Source of the DNA: UBA6544 sp038131165
Lineage (GTDB): Bacteria; Pseudomonadota; Alphaproteobacteria; UBA8366
Reading direction: 5' to 3'
NCBI GenBank assembly: GCA_038131165.1
Contig: JAYPOZ010000056.1
Coordinates: forward strand, 1-28,457
Length of the DNA stretch: 28,457 bases
Shown here: in pieces, positions 16,056 through 24,082 of the stretch
How positions within the stretch are numbered: the first letter of the stretch is position 1
Layout of the letters: every line of letters starts with the position of its first letter
Program-made: the position numbers and the translations under genes
The notes under the pieces: generated by a model
Databases searched by the model: none
What the model was told of the DNA's origin: nothing
Seen by the model: the letters and a program-made list of their open reading frames with translations, nothing else

Positions 16056-16883
16056 TTAACCGAAGAGTGCCAGAATTGACCGTTCGCTCTGCGCGGCGAG
16101 GGCCAAAGAGTTAATACCCAGCTGCTGTCTGGTCTGAAGAGCCAGCAGATTTGCACTTTCCTCGTTAAGATCGGCCAGCGTGAGCTTACCTGCACCACCT
16201 TCAAGCGTATTGACGAGGTTTTCGGTAAAGTCCAAACGGGTCGAGAGGATCGTATTATTGGAACCCAGTGTCGAAGCGTTCGACCGGAGGGTCGACAATG
16301 CACTGGAAATCGCTGTCAGTGCAGTATCGATATTGGCACTGAGACCGAAGTTATTTGCCGCATTAGCAATATTGATGCCCGTCGATGCGGTCGTGGAATC
16401 GAGACCGGTAATCGTCAGGTTGCTCGTATTATCGCTATTGAATTCGACTGCTAGGTTATCCGGCGTCGCCTGCAACAGGTTCGTGCCGTTAAAACTTGAG
16501 TCATTCGCGATCGTATCGATCTGACTGAGCAGCTCGTTGAACTGCACTGCCAAGGTCGAGCGTTCGTTCGTATCGCCGGTCGCTTTGGCGTTACTTGCAA
16601 GACCCTTGGCCTGATTGACCAGTTCGGTGATCGCATCGATACCGTCGATCGCCGCTTGAATTGTACTGACCGCCAAATCAATATTTGACTTCAAAGATGA
16701 GAGGTCGTTTGCGGTGTTGCTCAACGCTTTCGCAGTGAAGAACGCCGACGCGTCATCAATAGCAGAATTGACTTTCAAACCCGTCGATAAACGCGTCTGG
16801 GTCGAACCAATTAAGCCGGAAGTACGCTGGAGTGTCAGGAGGTTCGTACGAACCGCCTGTGATAGATTGACAGACTCTGCCAT
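16056..16883 (-). CDS. Flagellin (paralogue 1)
   Basis: This is the structural subunit of the filament. The 275-residue product has the conserved flagellin N-terminus (RTNLLTLQRTSGLIGSTQ, then RLSTGLKVNSAIDDASAFF) and C-terminus (LADLNEESANLLALQTRQQL, then GINSLALAAQSERSILALFG). The middle is short, so outer domains D2/D3 are essentially absent, as in Caulobacter-type flagellins. The centre is rich in Ser, Thr and Asn, giving many possible O-glycosylation sites. Features of its expression are a perfect sigma-54 site at 16996-17011, a leader of about 102 nt with a hairpin, an AGGAGC ribosome site 7 nt before the ATG, and its own terminator. It is closely related to the second flagellin upstream. 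Confidence 0.97.
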   Translation of the reverse strand: MAESVNLSQAVRTNLLTLQRTSGLIGSTQTRLSTGLKVNSAIDDASAFFTAKALSNTANDLSSLKSNIDLAVSTIQAAIDGIDAITELVNQAKGLASNAKATGDTNERSTLAVQFNELLSQIDTIANDSSFNGTNLLQATPDNLAVEFNSDNTSNLTITGLDSTTASTGINIANAANNFGLSANIDTALTAISSALSTLRSNASTLGSNNTILSTRLDFTENLVNTLEGGAGKLTLADLNEESANLLALQTRQQLGINSLALAAQSERSILALFG

Positions 16884-16915
16884 GCCAAAGCTCCTATTCT
16901 AGGACACATGGATAT

Positions 16916-16932
16916 GACCGCCTTCTGCGGTC
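16916..16932 (-). promoter_or_regulatory. Stem-loop in the leader of flagellin 1
   Basis: GACCGC and GCGGTC form a 6-bp stem with a 5-nt loop in the predicted 5' leader, between the inferred start near 16985 and the ribosome site. A structured leader is a plausible FlbT target, but no FlbT site consensus is known to me. Confidence 0.4.
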
Positions 16933-16995
16933 GCTAAGGAAAGGTTTTGACCGTATCGACATTCTATCGATCTGATCACTACCACTTTTCTATAC

Positions 16996-17011
16996 AGCAA
17001 CGGTCGTGCCA
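16996..17011 (-). promoter_or_regulatory. Sigma-54 (-24/-12) promoter for flagellin 1
   Basis: On the minus strand TGGCACGACCGTTGCT matches the sigma-54 consensus TGGCACG-N4-TTGCW at every defined position. The predicted start is near 16985, giving a leader of about 102 nt. Confidence 0.92.
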
Positions 17012-17091
17012 ATCTACTAAAATCTATAAATTTTAATCACTTAACCTCTGGCAGCTCGTATTTCAAACCGGCAGATATTGCCAATATGGAA

Positions 17092-17139
17092 TTTTTTGCC
17101 GACCGCCCGGGCAATTATTGCCCGGGCAGCGGCAAAAAA
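17092..17139. repeat. Long imperfect palindrome/hairpin downstream of flagellin 2
   Basis: An outer 10-bp stem (TTTTTTGCCG at 17092-17101 with CGGCAAAAAA at 17130-17139) encloses a 3/2-nt internal bulge. Inside is an 11-bp stem (GCCCGGGCAAT with ATTGCCCGGGC, 17105-17127) with a 1-base centre. It begins 28 bp past the flagellin 2 stop. In either direction the U-run comes before the hairpin and the A-run after it, the reverse of a normal intrinsic terminator. Confidence 0.85.
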
Positions 17140-17166
17140 GTTTAGGTTAGCTTGTTGCGAGAGCTT

Positions 17167-17997
17167 CTATCCGAAGAGGCTAAGGATCGCTCGCTCGCTC
17201 TGCGCGGCCAAAGCCAAGGAATTCAAGCCCAACTGCTGGCGCGTCTGCAGTGCTAGGAGATTGGCGCTTTCCTCGTTCAGGTCGGCGAGCGTCAGTTTGC
17301 CGGATCCGCTTTCGAGCGTGTTGACCAGATCCTGGGTGAAATTGAGGCGTGTCTTCAGGACCGTGCTGTTCGAACCAAGCGTCGACGCATTTCCGCGAAG
17401 GGTAGTCAGGGCGTTCGAAATTGCCGTCAGGGCGGTGTCGATATTGGCACTGAGACCGAAGTTATTTGCCGCATTAGCAATATTGATGCCCGTCGATGCG
17501 GTCGTGGCGTCAAGGCCGGTTATGGTCAGGTTCGATGTGTTGTCCTCGTTGAAAGCGACCTCGAGATTGTCTGGCGTCGCCTTCAGCAGGTTGATGCCGT
17601 TGAAGGTCGAATCATTCGCGAGAGCGTCGATCTGACTGAGCAGCTCGTTGAACTGCACCGCGAGCGTCGAGCGCTCGTTGGTATCACCGGTCGCCTTCGC
17701 GTTACTCGCGAGACCCTTGGCTTGCTGAACCAGATCGGTAATTGCGTCGATACCATCGATCGCCGCCTGGATTGTGCTGATCGCAAGGTCGATACCGCTC
17801 TTGAGGGAACCGAGATCGGCGGCTCGATTATCCAACGCCCGCGCCGTAAAGAACGCCGACGCATCGTCGAGTGCCGAATTAACTTTTAGACCGGTCGACA
17901 GACGGGTCTGCGTCTGATCGATCGTATTTGCGGTCCGTTGCAACGACAAAAGATTGCCGCGAACCGCTTGTGATAAGCTAACCTTATCTGCCGCCAT
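17167..17997 (-). CDS. Flagellin (paralogue 2)
   Basis: The 276-residue filament subunit is closely similar to paralogue 1 along its length. It has the same conserved ends: LSQAVRGNLLSLQRTANTID and RLSTGLKVNSALDDASAFF at the N-terminus, NEESANLLALQTRQQLGLNS and AQSERAILSLFG at the C-terminus. It too lacks outer domains. Differences cluster at residues 20-30 and in the variable middle. Codon use is more GC-rich than in paralogue 1, except for a 70-nt block identical to it (17438-17507). AAGGAG precedes the ATG, and a sigma-54 site at 18102-18117 gives a leader of about 94 nt. Separate promoters suggest independently expressed subunits that may occupy different filament regions, as in other multi-flagellin Alphaproteobacteria. 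Confidence 0.97.
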   Translation of the reverse strand: MAADKVSLSQAVRGNLLSLQRTANTIDQTQTRLSTGLKVNSALDDASAFFTARALDNRAADLGSLKSGIDLAISTIQAAIDGIDAITDLVQQAKGLASNAKATGDTNERSTLAVQFNELLSQIDALANDSTFNGINLLKATPDNLEVAFNEDNTSNLTITGLDATTASTGINIANAANNFGLSANIDTALTAISNALTTLRGNASTLGSNSTVLKTRLNFTQDLVNTLESGSGKLTLADLNEESANLLALQTRQQLGLNSLALAAQSERAILSLFG

Positions 17998-18101
17998 TTT
18001 GCCAACTCCTTTCTGGCTTACTTGGCTTCTAGCCCCGCATCATTCGCTTGGAAGAGGCTTCCTGCCCTCCAGGGCGAACGCGGATTAACGATAAGAAGAA
18101 T

Positions 18102-18117
18102 GGCAACGGTGATGCCA
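18102..18117 (-). promoter_or_regulatory. Sigma-54 (-24/-12) promoter for flagellin 2
   Basis: On the minus strand TGGCATCACCGTTGCC has GG and GC at correct spacing and a perfect TTGC. Its CACCGTTGC core resembles the flagellin 1 site (GACCGTTGC). The predicted start is near 18091. The leader contains two small stems (GGAAG-CCT-CTTCC and GCCC-TGGA-GGGC). Confidence 0.85.
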
Positions 18118-18233
18118 AGCAGAAAAAATTTAATAACTTATTGTTTTATAACAATATTTCATATTTTTTCGTTTTACTCTGCCTAGGCAAGCGACAGTAA
18201 TTACCCGGTAACATTTACCAATTCAGGCAACTC

Positions 18234-19385
18234 TTACCGGCTCAAGGCCCGTTCCAAGGCAAATCGAATCCGGTTTATTTGTTCGATATTTAGGTCGCGG
18301 TAGAACGGCAATCCGACAACGCGTTCGCCCAAGAATTCGGTGATCGTAAGATCGGTTCGGCGGCAGCCGTGGAATACCGGTTCTTTATGACAACCACGAT
18401 TCCACCATCGCCGGGCTTCAATGCCATCCTCGCCAAGGGAAGCGATGACGTCGCTCGCCCGAGGTGCATCCAGAAGAATATTGCAGGTCGATCCCGCCGA
18501 ACCGGTCGCAAAACCAGGCGAAAATTCCGCACCCTCGAACCCTTCGAAAACCTCGCGATAAAGGCGCGCCCGGCTCAAGAACTCTTGTCGGACCTGAACC
18601 CAGGAATCTAGCGCGGCCAAACCGACGGCCGAAAGATACTCGCTCAATTTGGCGTTCGTGCCGGAGACTTTCGCTATGCGTTCGTCCACGAAGCCGAAAT
18701 TTCGACCGGCCCGCACCCTCTCTACGCTCTCCTTATTGCGGCATAGGACCAAGCCGCCCTCACCAATTCCCAAAACTTTCGTCGCATGGAGACTTAGAAT
18801 GACCGGGCAATTACCTGCGCCTGCGGTGTCGAACCCGGCTGCAGCATCGATCACCACGGGAATCCCAGTATCGCTGGCAAACGCATCCCACGCTCCAATA
18901 TTGATCGGAGCACCGAATGGGGCAACCGGGACGACCGCGGCAATCGGTCCATCTAGGCTAGGCAGCAGTTTCCGCAGAGAACCTGGCTCCAATGCCCAGT
19001 TCTCCCGATCGACATCGAGAAAATAGGGCTCAAGGCCCGCCGAGACGGCGGCATGCGGGGTCGCTGCAAAGGTAAAAGACGGCATCAGGCAATAACCGAC
19101 CGGATAGCGGGCTTCGGAACGCAGCGCTATGCTGAGCGCCTGGGTGCCATTCGCCACGCAAACGACTTGACGCTCTCCCAAGCCGAAGTGAGCGGCGAGC
19201 CGCGCTTCGAAGCGCCGCTCCAACGGACCAAAATTGCTGTACCGACGGTTGGAATCTATTTCTTTTAGATACGGCATCAGCCTATCCGCATCCGGAAGCT
19301 GCGGCCGCATAAGAGGAATCGCTATGCCGGCCCCAGTCATGAATTTGCTAACTCTTCTCGCCTCAAGCGCTGCAAAAACGGTCAC
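18234..19385 (-). CDS. DegT/DnrJ/EryC1/StrS-family sugar aminotransferase
   Basis: This PLP-dependent family converts keto sugar nucleotides into amino sugars. The 383-residue product has the substrate-entry motif YSNFGPLERRFEARLAAHFG (49-68), VCVANGTQALSIAL (75-88), MPSFTFAATPHA (101-112), the PLP-contact IDAAAGF (Asp180), and the PLP lysine in SLHATKVLGIGEGG (Lys203). A GTG start at 19385 lies 3 bp after the TPR gene's stop; an ATG at 19341, giving 369 residues, is the alternative. It follows a TPR-glycosyltransferase on the same strand and probably supplies an amino sugar for flagellin or another surface glycan. The exact sugar cannot be told. No other enzyme of a nucleotide-sugar pathway is in the window. 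Confidence 0.88.
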   Translation of the reverse strand: MTVFAALEARRVSKFMTGAGIAIPLMRPQLPDADRLMPYLKEIDSNRRYSNFGPLERRFEARLAAHFGLGERQVVCVANGTQALSIALRSEARYPVGYCLMPSFTFAATPHAAVSAGLEPYFLDVDRENWALEPGSLRKLLPSLDGPIAAVVPVAPFGAPINIGAWDAFASDTGIPVVIDAAAGFDTAGAGNCPVILSLHATKVLGIGEGGLVLCRNKESVERVRAGRNFGFVDERIAKVSGTNAKLSEYLSAVGLAALDSWVQVRQEFLSRARLYREVFEGFEGAEFSPGFATGSAGSTCNILLDAPRASDVIASLGEDGIEARRWWNRGCHKEPVFHGCRRTDLTITEFLGERVVGLPFYRDLNIEQINRIRFALERALSR

Positions 19386-19388
19386 TCC

Positions 19389-21152
19389 TCATCTCGGGTA
19401 ATCCCCCCCAATAAAAGAGGGTAGCGCATTCGCGACATCGCCGATAGGTTTTCGCCAGTCGCCATAGTCGTTCTGTCTGAACAGACGCATTTTCGGAGAC
19501 CAAGGAGTCAAAACTGGGTCGAGGAACCAGCGCCAATCGGCCGCGCGTACCAAAAGCGTCCAGACAGAAATACCAAGCGCGCCCGCGACATGGGCCTGCG
19601 CGGTATCGACAGTAATGACCAAGTCCATATAAGCGGTGGCTGCGGCGGTATCGGCGAAGTCGCCAATTTTTTCCGACAAATCGATAACCCCGAGCCGATC
19701 CAATGTCCGGCGCTCATGGTCTTCTGCATCCATCTGAAATGAATAGAACCGGCAGCATGCAGAAGATAAAATCGGCTCTAGGTCGTCTAGACGGCAAGAC
19801 CGGAAAAGACCACGCGCGTTGATCCGGCTAGCCCGCCAGACAATTCCAATACGTGGACGTGTTTCCGATGTCACTTCCAGCTGGGCGCATGGAGGGGCCG
19901 ATATATAGGGGATCGCATCCGCGAAACAATTCGGCCATTCGACGCCGATAGCGCCCGGCAGGCTCATGATGGGCAGGTGAAGATCGAAAGCGCCCGGCGC
20001 CTCGCCGTATTCAGAGACGCTCTCAATACCTGGGAAGGTAGCGAGGAGCCGTTTCAGCGCCGGTTGACAGGCAACCCGGACGCGCCCGCCTTTCCGGCGG
20101 ATTTCCGGTACATACCTTATGAACAGCAACGTATCACCATATCCCTGTTCGGTATGCACAAGAACGGTCTGCCCCTCCAACGCTTCACCGCGCCACTGCG
20201 GAACCTCGAAAGTTCTCCGATCCAGCCACGGCACCGCCTCCCAGCGCCACTCATAAGCCTGCCAGCCCTCGCGAAACCGTCCCATCATCAAGAGCGCCAG
20301 AGCGCGGTTCCAATGGGCATCTGCAAGCCCGCTATCCAAAGCCAGCGCGCGGTCGAATGCCGCGACGGCTTCTTCCGGCTCGGTTTGATCCACCAACGAC
20401 ACCCCAAGATTACACCACGCATCGGCGTATTCAGGCTTAAGCTCGACGGCTGTTCGATAACTGGCGGCGGCGGCAACCGGGTCTTCCATGCCGATCAGGC
20501 CGTTTCCAAGATTGTAATGTGCGCTGGCATCTTGCGGCAAAAGCTCTGTCGCGCGACGCCCGGCCACGACGGCTTCGCGATATCGTCCGACTTCCGCATA
20601 TGCCGCACAAAGGTTGGAAAAGGCGGACGGAAAAGGCGCGGCGACATTCACCGCCTTCTCAAGATAAGCAAGGCTCAGCTCCGGCTTGTCCCGGCCGCGC
20701 AAGATAAGACCCAAATTGCTTAGCGCTTCGGAATAGTCCGACCGCAGCGAAACTGCCTGCTGAAAACACGCCAGCGCCTCGTCTTCATCGCCGCGTTTCA
20801 ATAAGGCATTGCCTAGATTGTAATGCGTTTCGGCTAGTCTTGGGTCTAAAGCAAGCGCCTGCCGCAATTCGGCGATGGCCTCATCCTGCTTGCCGATGTC
20901 CTGGAGCACGACACCCAGATTAACACGATACTGGGGGTAATCCGGCGCTAGTTCGACCGCCTTCGAAATGTGAGCCAGCGCTTCCTCGCTTCGCCCTTCC
21001 TGATGTGCCAACAATCCAAGTAGATGATGAGCATCGGTTTGCTCAGGGTCCTGCTGGAGCACAAAACTATAGAGGGGTTTCGCCGCATCGACTTCACCCT
21101 TCGAATGGAACTCCACCGCGCGTTTCAGGACTTCTTCTATCGAATGCGGCAT
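19389..21152 (-). CDS. TPR protein with C-terminal GT9-like glycosyltransferase domain
   Basis: The 587-residue product has about nine TPR units over residues 5-300 (for example AETHYNLGNALLKRGDEDEA and ADAWCNLGVSLVDQTEPEEA). The linker GWQAYEWRWEAVPW leads into a GT-B domain starting LVHTEQGYGDTLLFIRYVPE, passing GIVWRASR and FADTAAATAYMDLVITVDTA, and ending near MRLFRQNDYGDW. The architecture is the same as in the protein encoded at 11306-13207, so these are paralogues. It probably binds a protein acceptor through the TPRs and transfers a sugar, with flagellin as the contextual candidate. It is followed after 3 bp by the aminotransferase gene and is divergent from the WbqC gene. Confidence 0.87.
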   Translation of the reverse strand: MPHSIEEVLKRAVEFHSKGEVDAAKPLYSFVLQQDPEQTDAHHLLGLLAHQEGRSEEALAHISKAVELAPDYPQYRVNLGVVLQDIGKQDEAIAELRQALALDPRLAETHYNLGNALLKRGDEDEALACFQQAVSLRSDYSEALSNLGLILRGRDKPELSLAYLEKAVNVAAPFPSAFSNLCAAYAEVGRYREAVVAGRRATELLPQDASAHYNLGNGLIGMEDPVAAAASYRTAVELKPEYADAWCNLGVSLVDQTEPEEAVAAFDRALALDSGLADAHWNRALALLMMGRFREGWQAYEWRWEAVPWLDRRTFEVPQWRGEALEGQTVLVHTEQGYGDTLLFIRYVPEIRRKGGRVRVACQPALKRLLATFPGIESVSEYGEAPGAFDLHLPIMSLPGAIGVEWPNCFADAIPYISAPPCAQLEVTSETRPRIGIVWRASRINARGLFRSCRLDDLEPILSSACCRFYSFQMDAEDHERRTLDRLGVIDLSEKIGDFADTAAATAYMDLVITVDTAQAHVAGALGISVWTLLVRAADWRWFLDPVLTPWSPKMRLFRQNDYGDWRKPIGDVANALPSFIGGDYPR

Positions 21153-21267
21153 GATGCCCGAGATTTCACGCTGAACGGACGGAGGTCAACAATGAATGTC
21201 TCTGCTAAGATGTTCCGTAACACCACACTGGACCCCAGGCTTACTGCAGCCTGATCGAAAGAATCCG

Positions 21268-21933
21268 ATGACGACCATCGCGGTTATGCAACCCTATTTC
21301 CTCCCGTATGCCGGTTACTTCCGGATGTTCGCAGAGGCCGATATCGTTTGCATCTTTGATTGCGTGCAATTCCCCCGCCGCGGGTGGGTTCATCGAAATC
21401 GATTGCCAGGAGTCGCCGGGCAAAGCCACTGGCTCACACTTCCCATTGCAAAAGGGCCTATGGACGTGCGCATCGCCGATTTGCATTTCGCCGATGACGC
21501 CGCCGCTTCTATGGCCAGCCGCTGCAGCATATTTCCGGTCTTGCGGGATATCCGTCACCCGCTCGTCGACGCAATGCGCGCACCATCGGGCGAGGTCGTG
21601 CCTTATCTTATGAAGCTGCTATCGATAGTCTGTGCCGAACTGGGGCTACCGTTCTCTGTCGTTCGGTCGACCAGCCTGCAGATTCCGACCGCGTTCACGG
21701 GCCAAGATCGGGTGCTCGAGATATGCCGTCGCCTCAACGCCGACCGCTATGTCAATCTGGCCGGCGGTCGGCGGCTTTATGATGCGGACGTTTTCAAGCG
21801 GCAGGGCGTGCAGTTGAATCTGTTTGAAAATTGGACCGGATCGCAGTGGAGTATTCTCTATCGTCTCTTGACCGAAGCCGCGCCGCAGATCGCCGCAGAA
21901 ATCAGGGCTCAAGCCCGACCCGCCGCACAATGA
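21268..21933 (+). CDS. WbqC-family protein
   Basis: The 221-residue product matches the WbqC-like family found in O-antigen and surface-glycan clusters. Family features are MQPYFLPYAGYFRMFAEAD near the N-terminus, FDCVQFPRRGWVHRNRL, and YVNLAGGRRLYDADVFKRQG in the C-terminal half. The biochemical role is not firmly established; members often sit near DegT-type aminotransferases, which suggests modification of amino sugars. I chose ATG 21268 because MTTIAVMQPYF is the usual start; an open extension to 21196 is unlikely. It is the only rightward gene in this leftward cluster, and its last 32 bp overlap the 3' end of the convergent GT41-like gene. Confidence 0.87.
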   Translation: MTTIAVMQPYFLPYAGYFRMFAEADIVCIFDCVQFPRRGWVHRNRLPGVAGQSHWLTLPIAKGPMDVRIADLHFADDAAASMASRCSIFPVLRDIRHPLVDAMRAPSGEVVPYLMKLLSIVCAELGLPFSVVRSTSLQIPTAFTGQDRVLEICRRLNADRYVNLAGGRRLYDADVFKRQGVQLNLFENWTGSQWSILYRLLTEAAPQIAAEIRAQARPAAQ

Positions 21934-24082
21934 ATTCGTACAGCGCATCGACGTGCGTGCGGTCAGAGAAAATATGATCGGCACAAGCTTCTACGCGGGC
22001 GTTGAAATCGGCGGCGAAACCGGGGTCGGTTCCAAATTGAACCGCGCGCTCGATATAGTCTTCGGCCGACCGGCAGACGGCTTCATCTACGCCCAATAAC
22101 GTATAAAGAGCCTGCGTGTAACGTCCACGAAGATAGTTGCCCGGCCATGTAACCATCGGTGTCCCCACCGCGATCGCCTGCCAGCTGGTGTTACCGCCAC
22201 CAAAGGGGCGCGTATCCAGGGAAACATCGGCCAAAGCCGTCACGTTCATATAATCCATATGGCTCATCGCCGGCAAAAACCGGATGCGGTCAATATGTTC
22301 GGGGATCGTGCGGCGGAACCGAGCCATCAGCAGTGCGGCGAGCTCCGGCGTATATCCTTCCGGAAGGGCGATAATTCCAGTGCGGTCTCGCTTGAGGATA
22401 CCCGATAACAAATCATCCATCTGCGGATGCAGCTTGATCAGTGTCTGTCCGCAAAAATAAAGAGCACCCGTCTCGGGCAGGCCGAAAGCGGAGCGCGGCT
22501 TGAGTGGAATAGGCAGTTCCGGGCGCTCGTAATAGGTCGGCGCGCCGGGAAGACGGACCAATGGCGCTCTGTAGTGGTCCGCCGCATCCGGCGGCTCCTG
22601 CAGATCGCAACTGATATAGGCATCGATCGTCGGCAATCCGGTCGCATCGGGATGCCCTCCCAAAACGCACTGCAAGGGCGCCAGACGACTGAACGCTATA
22701 TAATAAGTAAGCGGGTCCATACCGATATCCGTATAAACCAACGCATCGAGCTCAGCCGCTGCGATTCGCTCACGCGCCGCGTGCAGATTGGCGGGCAGCA
22801 CGATCGCCCTATCCACGTCCCGTTCTATGGCCTCCCAGAGTGGGTCGGCTTGAGTCGAAAACGTAAAAGCTGTCACGGAGACATCGTCCCGCGCTGCATG
22901 TCTCAAAACCCCTTCGAAACAACGTCCGACAGAGTTGCTCTGAAAAAAACGGGAGATGAATCCGATCCGGACAGGACCTTTGCGACGGACATTGGAGACA
23001 TACGAACAATGCGGTGCCACATAATCGAGCCCAGGGCATGCCAATCTATACATATCCGCCAGCTTCTCCATCAGGGTCCGGTTATTCGCGTCCTGATAGG
23101 AAAGGTTAAAGCTTGGCACACCGACCTCTTCGAAGGGATCGGCGAGAACGGGCGGGTCAGCTATCAGCGCATCGATCCGCCGCTCGTAAGCCTGCCGGGC
23201 ACGCATCATCTCTTCAAGTGACGAGCAGATGACCGGCAATAATAGCGCGCGCTTGACCTGCATGCCTGGTCCCGCCCCCAATGCGATTGCCTGTCTATAG
23301 GCTTCCGATGCGCCTTCCGTGTCACCAAGTTTGGTGAGCGCGTTGCCGAGATTGGAGAATGTCTCACCACCCGCATGACCGCTCTCGGCAAGGCGACTCA
23401 AGACCGCTGCCGCTTCCCCCGCCCTCCCTTTATCGAGGAGGGCAACACCAAGATTGTTGGTCGCTTCGCTATGGTCGGAGTCGAGTTGCAATACATGCCG
23501 GTAATGGTCAATCGCCTCGTCGGTTCGGCCTTGTTCCGCGCGGATAGCGCCCAGATTTACCCGCGCGCTCACCGCATCGCGATCCTGCGCCAGGGTCTCT
23601 TCAAGATAGCTTGCCGCCTCGCCGGGCTTGCCAAGACGCGTCAAGCAAATGGCGATATTGTTCATGGCGCCCAAATGCCCAGGCTCGGATTCGAGAACGT
23701 TCGAGAAATGAACGGCCGCGTCGCTGAAATCGCCGGCGTGCATTTGCAGGTTCCCGAGGGCGAAATGCGCGGCGGTGGAATTCGGCTCAATTTCCAATGT
23801 CCGCCAGAGGGCTTGGGTCGCTTCCGCTTTCCGATTCAGTGCCCGGAAGGTCAGTGCCAGATTCAGGTGCGCCGCCGCCAGCCCCGGCTCTAAGGCCGCC
23901 GCTTGAGAGAAATACCCCAGGGCCGCTTCCAAGTCACCGCCTCTGTTGGCGGCAACCCCTGCAAACATTGCCGCTTCGAAGTCGCTTTCGGCCAGAGGCC
24001 CCAATAGGGCAAGCGCCTCATCGAATGCATTTGCCGCAATGTGCCCGCGTGCCCGGGCAATGGCCTCGTCGCGCGCACTCAC
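21902..24082 (-). CDS. TPR protein with GT41-like glycosyltransferase domain (active-site His replaced)
   Basis: The 726-residue product has TPR units over about residues 5-270 and a GT41-like domain over about 355-720. Family landmarks are VRIGFISRFFQSNSVGRC, a ...QCVLGGHPDATGLPTIDAY segment, GQTLIKLHPQMDDLL with Lys550 (the conserved UDP-contact Lys), and LDTRPFGGGNTSWQAIAVGT. In the first motif the position of the conserved active-site His holds Asn383, unlike the two other GT41-type proteins in the window. Translation starts at GTG 24082, which overlaps the upstream gene's TGA by 4 nt. Flagellin or a flagellin-glycan acceptor is likely from context only. It may be catalytically altered or have a different acceptor. 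Confidence 0.86.
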   Translation of the reverse strand: MSARDEAIARARGHIAANAFDEALALLGPLAESDFEAAMFAGVAANRGGDLEAALGYFSQAAALEPGLAAAHLNLALTFRALNRKAEATQALWRTLEIEPNSTAAHFALGNLQMHAGDFSDAAVHFSNVLESEPGHLGAMNNIAICLTRLGKPGEAASYLEETLAQDRDAVSARVNLGAIRAEQGRTDEAIDHYRHVLQLDSDHSEATNNLGVALLDKGRAGEAAAVLSRLAESGHAGGETFSNLGNALTKLGDTEGASEAYRQAIALGAGPGMQVKRALLLPVICSSLEEMMRARQAYERRIDALIADPPVLADPFEEVGVPSFNLSYQDANNRTLMEKLADMYRLACPGLDYVAPHCSYVSNVRRKGPVRIGFISRFFQSNSVGRCFEGVLRHAARDDVSVTAFTFSTQADPLWEAIERDVDRAIVLPANLHAARERIAAAELDALVYTDIGMDPLTYYIAFSRLAPLQCVLGGHPDATGLPTIDAYISCDLQEPPDAADHYRAPLVRLPGAPTYYERPELPIPLKPRSAFGLPETGALYFCGQTLIKLHPQMDDLLSGILKRDRTGIIALPEGYTPELAALLMARFRRTIPEHIDRIRFLPAMSHMDYMNVTALADVSLDTRPFGGGNTSWQAIAVGTPMVTWPGNYLRGRYTQALYTLLGVDEAVCRSAEDYIERAVQFGTDPGFAADFNARVEACADHIFSDRTHVDALYEFIVRRVGLEP

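Noticed and set aside
22427..23221. 264-residue rightward open frame
   Set aside because: Fully antisense to a GT41-like coding region with clear family motifs; composition is Arg/Gln-rich as expected of a shadow frame.
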